From: Bacteroidota bacterium
GTDB lineage: Bacteria; Bacteroidota; Bacteroidia; Cytophagales; Cyclobacteriaceae
Direction of reading: 5' to 3'
Assembly: GCA_016178785.1 (NCBI GenBank)
Contig: JACOSO010000017.1
Span: forward strand, 1 to 64,000
DNA: 64,000 nt
In this document: in pieces, positions 57,752 to 64,000 of the stretch
How the letters are laid out: each line of letters starts with the position of its first letter
Position numbering within the stretch: the first letter of the stretch is position 1
Program-made: the position numbers and the translations under genes
The notes under the pieces: generated by a model
Database searches by the model: none
The model's input: only the letters and a program-made list of their open reading frames with translations
What the model was told of the DNA's origin: nothing

Positions 57752-59308
57752 GTGCACAATAATTTTTATTTTTTAAAACAGCTGAGCGCAAAGCTAGAAG
57801 AGAGAATTTTCGGTTATTCTGTCGTTTCATGTTTCAGTCAAAATAAGGATGAGCTTGTTATTGAACTGAACAACACGAAGGACTCATTTTTCATTAAAGC
57901 GAATTTGTCGCCAACCTTTAGTTGTCTTTCTTTCCCCGAAGAATTTCATCGCGCGCGAAAAAACAGCGTTGATTTGTTTAGAGAGATTGTTCTTAAAAAA
58001 ATAATTCGAGTCCGACAGTTTACTAATGAACGAGCGTTTGCATTAGAATTGGAAGAACATTTTTCACTGATCTTCAAAATGCACGGCAATTTTGCGAACG
58101 TTTTATTATGCAAAGAGAATCATGTTGAAGGGATTTTCAGAAATCATTTGCAGACTGACTTTGAGATTGAAGTTGAGAAACTGAATAAGCCTCTTGATTT
58201 TAGCAGGGGGAACTTTATCAACAACGTTCATCGGTTCAACGCTGTCTTTTTTACGTTCGGAAAAGTTGTGTTCGATTATCTGAAAGAAAGAAATTTCGAT
58301 CACCTTGACGAAGAGATAAAGTGGCAGCTGTTCGCCACAACAATTCAGTATCTGGAAAAGCCGAAATACCACATTGTTGAAAGGAATGGAAGATTGATTT
58401 TCAGCTTGCTGCCCGTGGGAAAGATTTTGCAGGAGTTTGACGATCCTATTCCAGCAATCAATGCATTTACAGACAAAATCTTCCGAGACCAGTTTCTCTA
58501 TAATGAGAAGAGAGAATTTTTACACGACCTCAGCACTCGTTTGAAAAATAGTGAGAATTACGTTTTAAAGAACAAACAAAAAATAGAAGAGCTCGAGCAA
58601 GATCATCATTATCAACTTTGGGCAGATTTGATTATGGCCAATTTACATTCCATTAAACAAGGGCAGGAGAAAATTACTTTGAATAGTTTTTATGACGGAA
58701 AACCTGTTGAAATCAAACTCAAAACGGACTTAACTCCCCAAAAGAACGCAGAAGTGTTTTACCGTAAATCAAAGAACCGTCAAATTGAAATCAATAAGCT
58801 GAAGGAATCTGTTTCCCAAAAGGAAAAAGAGATGGATAAGCTTAATTCATTACAAGGTTTGATTGATGAAGTTCAAGACATCAAAAACCTTCGACAATTA
58901 ATTGAGGAATCTGGCTTGGTCAAAAAATCTTTGGCTCAAAAAGAGTCTTTGCCCTACCGTGAATTTGAATTCAAGAATTTTAGAATCTGGGTTGGTAAAA
59001 ATGCGGAGGCAAATGATAAACTCACGCTGAAATATTCGTTCAAGGAAGATTTGTGGTTGCACGCAAAAGATGTTTCAGGCTCACATGTGCTGATCAAACA
59101 TCAGGCCGGAAAAAATTTCCCCAAAGATGTAATTGAATATGCTGCTGGCTTAGCTGCTTTTTATTCCAAAAGAAAAAACGAATCCCTTTGTCCCGTGGCT
59201 TTTACACAGAAAAAATTTATTCGGAAAAGAAAGAGTGACCCGGCAGGTGCGGTAGTGGTTGAGAGAGAAGAGGTGATTTTGGTTGAGCCCTTAGCAGTTA
59301 ATCGTTAA
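57752..59308 (+). CDS. NFACT-family protein, RqcH/Rqc2-like
   Basis: A 518-residue protein with GTG start at 57752. N-terminal NFACT-N fold (about 1-210: KLEERIFGYSVVSCFSQNKD, KMHGNFANVLLCKENHVEGI), a helical and coiled-coil middle (about 250-390), and a C-terminal NFACT-R domain (about 400-500: LWLHAKDVSGSHVLIKHQAG, VAFTQKKFIRKRKSDPAGAV). Relatives bind stalled large ribosomal subunits and recruit alanyl-tRNA for tail synthesis in quality control. Bacteroidota members keep this order, as here. Confidence 0.87.
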   Translation: MHNNFYFLKQLSAKLEERIFGYSVVSCFSQNKDELVIELNNTKDSFFIKANLSPTFSCLSFPEEFHRARKNSVDLFREIVLKKIIRVRQFTNERAFALELEEHFSLIFKMHGNFANVLLCKENHVEGIFRNHLQTDFEIEVEKLNKPLDFSRGNFINNVHRFNAVFFTFGKVVFDYLKERNFDHLDEEIKWQLFATTIQYLEKPKYHIVERNGRLIFSLLPVGKILQEFDDPIPAINAFTDKIFRDQFLYNEKREFLHDLSTRLKNSENYVLKNKQKIEELEQDHHYQLWADLIMANLHSIKQGQEKITLNSFYDGKPVEIKLKTDLTPQKNAEVFYRKSKNRQIEINKLKESVSQKEKEMDKLNSLQGLIDEVQDIKNLRQLIEESGLVKKSLAQKESLPYREFEFKNFRIWVGKNAEANDKLTLKYSFKEDLWLHAKDVSGSHVLIKHQAGKNFPKDVIEYAAGLAAFYSKRKNESLCPVAFTQKKFIRKRKSDPAGAVVVEREEVILVEPLAVNR

Positions 59309-59382
59309 TCGTTATCCGATATTAGTTAATCGAAGTTGTGACAACTCAAATTACTATTAACCTATAACGCTGAACGGATAAC
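59296..59382. repeat. Iterated-word inverted repeat island (GTTAATCG/CTATTAAC family)
   Basis: The left arm iterates GTTAATCGTTAATCGTTATC, the right arm has ACTATTAACCTATAACGC and AACGGATAAC. It lies between the converging RqcH-like and pyk genes and runs into the RqcH-like stop. It belongs to the same family as the island at 4726. Confidence 0.58.
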
Positions 59383-60810
59383 TTATTTTACAACATTCAC
59401 CTTTATCGTATTCGTGCGGCCACGTTCGTTGATTGGCATACTCGCAAGCACAATAAAAATATCTCCTGATTGTACATGGCCATCGCGTTTGAGAATGGCT
59501 TCAACATCGGCAATGGTCTCGTCTGTGCTTGAAGCTTTATCGTAATAATAGGCGCGCGTGGACCAAACCAAATTCATCGTATTGATGATTTCTTTGTTGC
59601 CTGTAAATGCAAAGATGTTAGTATTTGGCCTATGAGAGGCAGCTTTGTAGGCGCTATAACCTTGAAGCGTCATTCCTACTATGGCTTTTGCATTTACATC
59701 TTTGGCTAATTTACATGCAGTGAGAATCAAACTGTCATTGAAGTAATTGGGTGACTTAGGGTCGGCATCGTGAAAGTGGTAAAAAATATTTCCTTGCTTC
59801 TCGACAGACCCAATCGTACGCACCATACTCCGAATTACTTCGATCGGATATTTTCCCGCAGCTGTTTCTGCTGAGAGCATCAATGCATCCGCACCATCCA
59901 TCACGGCATTGGCTACATCGTTGGTTTCAGCGCGCGTTGGCCTTGGATTTTCAATCATGCTCTCCATCATCTGCGTAGCAACGATCACCGGCTTCGCGGC
60001 TCTGTTGCATTTATCAATGAGCATCTTCTGCACCATTGGCACTTCTTCCATCCAAATCTCAACACCCAAATCTCCGCGTGCTACCATTATGGCATCGGTG
60101 ACTTCAATAATAGCATCGATATTTTCAATGGCTTCGGGTTTTTCGATTTTTGCAACCACGCGCGTGGTCGCTTTGTTTCTGCGGATGATATCCTTGATAA
60201 TTTCGATATCGGTTGCTTTACGCACGAAGGATAATGCTACCCAATCAACGTGGTTTTTTAAACCGAACTCTAAATCTTCAAGATCTTTATCGGTGAGCGA
60301 AGGAGCTGTTACTTTAGTGTAGGGCAGGTTGATTCCTTTGCGGGGCTTAAGCAACCCTCCATAAACGACACTGGTTACCACATCCGTATCACGAACTTCT
60401 TTTACTTTCAATTCGATCTTACCATCATCGATCAACACCATGTCGCCTACTTTCACATCGTTTGGAAGATTTTCGTAAGATGTGCTTACAATTTCATTGT
60501 TGCCCATCATCTGGCGAGTGGTGATGATTAGTTCTTGTCCGGGTTTTAATTCCACACCAGGCTGCACATCATTCACGCGGATTTTCGGTCCTTGCAAATC
60601 CTGAAGCAGAGCTACGCTCGTCCCCATCTCTTTATTCAGTTCACGGACGAAGTTGATCACCTTCTGATGATCATCGTGCGAACCGTGAGAGAAATTCAAA
60701 CGAAAAACATCCACACCTTCCTTGATGAGTGCCTGAAGCATACCCTTTGAATTTGAGGCGGGGCCTATTGTGGCCACAATTTTTGTTTTGTTGTAAGAGA
60801 TGCGTTCCAT
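59383..60810 (-). CDS. pyk: Pyruvate kinase
   Basis: A 475-residue enzyme of glycolysis (phosphoenolpyruvate and ADP to pyruvate and ATP). Standard landmarks are KIVATIGPASNSKGMLQALI, VFRLNFSHGSHDDHQ, LLQDLQGPKIRV, the lysine segment VVAKIEKPEAIENIDAII, the Mg site MVARGDLGVEIWMEEVPMVQ, and ATQMMESMIENPRPTRAETN. Full length, no break. A hairpin with 8-bp arms lies about 65 bases upstream. The 234 bases between pyk and the next gene hold this dyad and no gene. Confidence 0.97.
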   Translation of the reverse strand: MERISYNKTKIVATIGPASNSKGMLQALIKEGVDVFRLNFSHGSHDDHQKVINFVRELNKEMGTSVALLQDLQGPKIRVNDVQPGVELKPGQELIITTRQMMGNNEIVSTSYENLPNDVKVGDMVLIDDGKIELKVKEVRDTDVVTSVVYGGLLKPRKGINLPYTKVTAPSLTDKDLEDLEFGLKNHVDWVALSFVRKATDIEIIKDIIRRNKATTRVVAKIEKPEAIENIDAIIEVTDAIMVARGDLGVEIWMEEVPMVQKMLIDKCNRAAKPVIVATQMMESMIENPRPTRAETNDVANAVMDGADALMLSAETAAGKYPIEVIRSMVRTIGSVEKQGNIFYHFHDADPKSPNYFNDSLILTACKLAKDVNAKAIVGMTLQGYSAYKAASHRPNTNIFAFTGNKEIINTMNLVWSTRAYYYDKASSTDETIADVEAILKRDGHVQSGDIFIVLASMPINERGRTNTIKVNVVK

Positions 60811-60873
60811 TTAGGACTTTGATTATTGATTAAAAAGTTTTTCGTTTTGATTAAAAAAATTATCTCGTTTCCG

Positions 60874-60899
60874 ATGGGAATGATTTATCCGATTCCCAT
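60874..60899. promoter_or_regulatory. Dyad upstream of pyk
   Basis: ATGGGAAT and ATTCCCAT flank a ten-base centre, about 64 bases before the pyk ATG. Close by, the nine-base word GTAAATCAT occurs twice in tandem (near 60970-60990). Either may be a control element. Confidence 0.42.
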
Positions 60900-61044
60900 G
60901 ATTATTTACGCTGGCGACTATCTGAGTTGTTGACTTAGAAATACGCCTTTCAATCTCCGAATATATCACGTAAATCATGTAAATCATTAAATGAATCGAA
61001 GTGCGAATTTTATAAGTTGGTAAAAATGTGTTCGGCCATCCTGG

Positions 61045-61464
61045 TCAGAAAATAAAATGTTCTTTCGATTTCAAAGCCGTCAAAGGTATAAAAGCAACCA
61101 ATTCAACGGAAGGAATATTTCGCAAGAGTTCCTGCAATCGATTGTTATCAGTATAAGCCTCACCCCGTGCCAGAAAGATAAAATCAAATCGCGGCATTTC
61201 AGGGAGCAAAAGATTTCGCTCTTGATTTTCTTCAATGGGCCTGTTCTTTAACAGCTTTACTAACGTATGGGAGGTGATTTGTGAATAGTGCTGATAATTA
61301 TTGACCGAATTTTTGTGTGCCACTTCATAATCGTCTGATTTAACTAACTTAATGTTGAGACACCTGTTGAGTTCCCACGCCATTTTATATGGTTTGATTG
61401 TAGAGATAATCCCATACAAATCAAAGTCGAGTGTGTATTCAATGTCGAGGCGTTTTTTTTTCAT
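61045..61464 (-). CDS. IPExxxVDY family protein
   Basis: A 139-residue protein typical of Bacteroidota: DIEYTLDFDLYGIISTIKPY, KMAWELNRCLNIKLVKSDDY, and near the end NIPSVELVAFIPLTALKSKE. The family name comes from a late IPE-type motif; here it reads IPSVELVAF. Function is unknown, but it often sits beside pyk and acpP genes as here. It starts 148 bases before the acpP ATG, divergent from it. Confidence 0.85.
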   Translation of the reverse strand: MKKKRLDIEYTLDFDLYGIISTIKPYKMAWELNRCLNIKLVKSDDYEVAHKNSVNNYQHYSQITSHTLVKLLKNRPIEENQERNLLLPEMPRFDFIFLARGEAYTDNNRLQELLRNIPSVELVAFIPLTALKSKEHFIF

Positions 61465-61612
61465 TCGCAGAAAAACAGGGAATTAGTAGTGTAGTTTTTT
61501 ACGGCCATTTTCACCAAATTTCACGATTGGAAAGGCAAAACCAAAAAGTTTGACAATATGCACCCAAATCCCTTTCTTTGCATCGTTTTTTGAATCTCTA
61601 AACCTTATTATC

Positions 61613-61852
61613 ATGTCTGAAATTGCACAAAAAGTAAAGCAGATTATCATCGACAAGCTTGGCGTAGAAGAGTCGGAAGTTACCCCTGAGGCAAGCTTCA
61701 CTAACGACCTTGGCGCTGACAGCCTTGACACCGTAGAACTCATCATGGAGTTCGAAAAGGAATTCAACCTCTCTATTCCGGACGACCAAGCTGAGAACAT
61801 CGCGACTGTAGGTCAGGCGATCTCATACTTGGAAGAGAACGTGAAGAAATAA
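61613..61852 (+). CDS. acpP: Acyl carrier protein
   Basis: From the ATG at 61613 it has 79 residues; a frame open from 61550 is out of the usual range. [20 protein letters not shown], then the phosphopantetheine serine in [20 protein letters not shown] (Ser about 37), and the acidic end [20 protein letters not shown]. It carries fatty acid intermediates. It lies 22 bases before fabF, as in most bacteria, giving an acpP-fabF-rnc operon. Confidence 0.96.
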   Translation: MSEIAQKVKQIIIDKLGVEESEVTPEASFTNDLGADSLDTVELIMEFEKEFNLSIPDDQAENIATVGQAISYLEENVKK

Positions 61853-61874
61853 ATCATTTACTGTACGCCTTCGC

Positions 61875-63125
61875 ATGAGTTTCAAACGGGTAGTAATCAC
61901 GGGCGCAGGCGCGCTCACAGCCATTGGCAGTACGCTCAATGAATATTGGGATGGATTGAAAAATGGAAAGAGTGGCGCGGCACCAATTACGAAGTTTGAT
62001 ACCACTAAATTCAAGACCAAGTTTGCCTGCGAGGTAAAAGGTTTTGATCCTGAAAAATTCATCGACCGCAAAGAATCGCGGAAGATGGATCCTTTCACGC
62101 AGTATGCGATGGCTGTGGTGGATGAAGCCATAAAAAATGCCAACCTTCCGCTGGCCGACTTAAACCCTGATCGCGTGGGTGTGATCTGGGGTTCGGGCAT
62201 CGGAGGGTTGCTTACTTTTCAGGAAGAAATGCGCTCTTACGCTGCCGGTGACGGCACTCCGCGTTTCAATCCTTTCTTCATTCCAAAAATGATTCCTGAC
62301 CTCAGTGCGGGACACATCTCTATCAAGTACGGATTCCGCGGACCAAACTATGTTACGGTTTCTGCATGTGCTTCTTCCACAAATGCGATCTATGATGCCT
62401 ATACCTATCTCAAATTAGGTAAGGCAGATATTATTGTGTCTGGTGGATCGGAAGCTGCAGTGTGCATTGCAGGCGTGGGTGGATTCAACGCGTTGAAAGC
62501 ACTGTCGGAGAGAAACAGTTCGCCAGAAACAGCTTCTCGTCCTTACGACAAAGACCGCGATGGTTTTGTTTTGGGCGAAGGTGCCGGTGCATTGATTCTG
62601 GAAGAGTACGAACATGCTAAAAGACGCGGAGCAAAAATTTTAGGTGAAATTATTGGTGGTGGCATGAGTTCAGATGCTTACAACATTACAGCGCCACATC
62701 CCGAAGGCGCAGGCATCATCAAAGTAATGGAATATGCACTTGAAGAAGCAGGCATCAAACCGGAGCAAGTTGATTATGTGAACACCCACGGCACTTCAAC
62801 ACCGCTTGGAGATGTTGGTGAGATCAGGGCGATCCAAAAAGTGTTTGGTGAGCATGCCTACAAAATGAACATCAGTTCTACCAAGAGTATGACAGGCCAT
62901 CTTTTGGGTGCAGCGGGTGCGGTAGAAACCATCGCATGCTTACTTGCATTGAATGAAGGAATCATTCCTCCTACGATCAACCACTTCACGGATGATCCCG
63001 AAATTGATCCGAAACTCAATCTTACCTTTAACAAGGCCCAACAACGCAAAGTAAACGTTGCTTTGAGTAACACATTTGGTTTTGGTGGTCATAATTTCTC
63101 AATTCTTCTCAAAAAAGCAGAGTAG
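61875..63125 (+). CDS. fabF: 3-oxoacyl-ACP synthase II
   Basis: A 416-residue condensing enzyme. The nucleophile Cys about 165 in TVSACASSTNAIYDAYTYLK, His about 305 in VNTHGTSTPLGD and His about 342 in SMTGHLLGAAGAVETIACLL make the Cys-His-His triad. Length and spacing are standard. It follows acpP and precedes rnc by 5 bases, so the three form one operon. It elongates acyl chains on ACP. Confidence 0.97.
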   Translation: MSFKRVVITGAGALTAIGSTLNEYWDGLKNGKSGAAPITKFDTTKFKTKFACEVKGFDPEKFIDRKESRKMDPFTQYAMAVVDEAIKNANLPLADLNPDRVGVIWGSGIGGLLTFQEEMRSYAAGDGTPRFNPFFIPKMIPDLSAGHISIKYGFRGPNYVTVSACASSTNAIYDAYTYLKLGKADIIVSGGSEAAVCIAGVGGFNALKALSERNSSPETASRPYDKDRDGFVLGEGAGALILEEYEHAKRRGAKILGEIIGGGMSSDAYNITAPHPEGAGIIKVMEYALEEAGIKPEQVDYVNTHGTSTPLGDVGEIRAIQKVFGEHAYKMNISSTKSMTGHLLGAAGAVETIACLLALNEGIIPPTINHFTDDPEIDPKLNLTFNKAQQRKVNVALSNTFGFGGHNFSILLKKAE

Positions 63126-63130
63126 TTCTT

Positions 63131-63847
63131 GTGTGGAACTTACTGACTTTCCCCAAGTCCAGCAGTAAAGAAGACAAGAAGATCATTGCAGCTATTCAGA
63201 CTATAGCTGGATTTACTCCCTCTAATTTGGCTGTCTACCGGCTCGCAACAATTCATAGTAGCAAGGCAAAAGATGTTTCAGGTTTTCGCGAATCGAATGA
63301 GCGACTGGAATATTTGGGCGATGCTATTTTAGGAGCGGCTGTTGCCGATTATCTTTTTAAAAAATATCCATTTAAAGACGAGGGATTTCTTACCGAGATT
63401 CGTTCACGTATTGTCAATCGCGAATCACTCAACAATCTTGCGCGCAAAATCGGGATTGCCACCATTGTGCAATACGATCACCGCAATACCCAATTGCAAA
63501 AAGTAATTCTGGGGAATACGCTCGAAGCATTGGTTGGCGCAGTTTATTTGGACAAAGGCTATCTGCGCTGCAAAAAATTTGTGATCGATAAATTGATTCA
63601 ACCGCATTTTGATTTAGAAATCGTGGTAAGCTCAGACACGAACCATAAAAGCAAAGTGATTGAATGGGCCCAGCGAAACTCCAAAGAAATCAAATTTGAA
63701 ATTAACGAAACACGCCACGGAAGACACCGCGAATTTTCAGCGCAAGTGATCTTAGACGGTCAACCCTTTGGAATTGGTTTCGGGCTAACTAAAAAGAAGG
63801 CCGAGCAAGATGCTTCAGAGAAAACGTGCGTGATGTTGAGTATTTGA
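63131..63847 (+). CDS. rnc: Ribonuclease III
   Basis: A 238-residue double-strand RNA endonuclease with GTG start at 63131. The catalytic signature NERLEYLGDAILGAAVADYL is near 58; LTEIRSRIVNRESLNNLARK follows, and the second catalytic segment is NTLEALVGAVYLDKGYLRCK. The C-terminal dsRNA-binding domain has SKVIEWAQRNSKEIKFEINE and FGIGFGLTKKKAEQDASEKT. The acpP-fabF-rnc order is widespread in Bacteroidota. Confidence 0.96.
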   Translation: MWNLLTFPKSSSKEDKKIIAAIQTIAGFTPSNLAVYRLATIHSSKAKDVSGFRESNERLEYLGDAILGAAVADYLFKKYPFKDEGFLTEIRSRIVNRESLNNLARKIGIATIVQYDHRNTQLQKVILGNTLEALVGAVYLDKGYLRCKKFVIDKLIQPHFDLEIVVSSDTNHKSKVIEWAQRNSKEIKFEINETRHGRHREFSAQVILDGQPFGIGFGLTKKKAEQDASEKTCVMLSI

Positions 63848-63890
63848 TTTTCAATTCTCCATCATCGATCACTTTTTCGTAAGTTTGGAA

Positions 63891-64000
63891 GTGCCTAAGC
63901 ATATAAAATATCATCTTGAGGTTAGGATTGACAAACTAACAAATAGTATCCTTAACACTATTTCTGGTGACAGTTTTCCCACGGATGTTCACTTCGTTGT
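63891..64000 (+). CDS. N-terminal part of a Bacteroidota protein (cut by the window edge)
   Basis: A frame with GTG start at 63891 runs open to the edge: PKHIKYHLEVRIDKLTNSIL, then NTISGDSFPTDVHFV. The phrase DKLTNSI...SGDSF.T.V occurs at the start of many Bacteroidota proteins placed before a GNAT acetyltransferase domain. Only 36 residues are visible, so the function is open. Confidence 0.55.
   Translation, partial: MPKHIKYHLEVRIDKLTNSILNTISGDSFPTDVHFV

Overview
The window looks like chromosomal DNA of a Bacteroidota bacterium, most likely of the Cytophagales type. This rests on several signs: an IPExxxVDY-family protein, a Bacteroidota-type REP-associated transposase with its palindromes, a GH57/GT4 glycogen gene pair, weak Shine-Dalgarno signals, and moderate G+C. 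I see no rRNA or tRNA gene and no CRISPR array.

Layout. 1-141 is the 3' end of a group II intron. 274-9492 holds a sigma-54 enhancer-binding regulator, followed by what looks like its own target promoter (twin palindromes plus a -24/-12 element), then a Cys-less thioredoxin-like protein, a Crp/Fnr regulator, an SDR dehydrogenase and two large glucosidases. 9604-10740 is a RAYT transposase with a REP-like repeat array. 10801-20038 encodes an aquaporin, a GMC oxidoreductase, exported proteins, several YHS-domain proteins, an HbpS-like protein and an SMP-30-like lactonase. 20088-21746 has a GAF protein and a nitrilase. 21747-29874 is a tightly packed minus-strand run: GT4 glycosyltransferase, GH57, a membrane Rieske/ferric-reductase module, two histidine kinases and YceI.

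30342-43818 is a stress and osmotic region: nitroreductase, TPR protein, two tiny membrane proteins, an OmpR-type two-component system, coiled-coil and EF-hand proteins, NhaD antiporter, UspA, trehalose synthesis (otsA/otsB) and a Crp/Fnr regulator. An 11-bp-period direct repeat recurs upstream of several of these genes and is a candidate binding site for the two-component regulator. Twin FNR-like palindromes sit between otsA and the Crp/Fnr gene.

43956-46304 is a decay zone: a ClC channel gene with an internal deletion and frameshift, a flavin monooxygenase whose middle is missing, and a frameshifted remnant. 46370-54885 is accessory (AhpD-like, YHS, DUF1348, PNPOx, AraC, Crp, MBL, ArsR/HxlR with SRPBCC proteins). 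54910-63847 is mostly housekeeping (miaA, RqcH-like, pyk, acpP, fabF, rnc). The right edge cuts into one more gene.

Short inverted-repeat islands built from iterated words lie between many genes. In two exported proteins such a tract supplies the hydrophobic core of the signal peptide. All functional calls come from reading motifs and gene order; no database search was possible.
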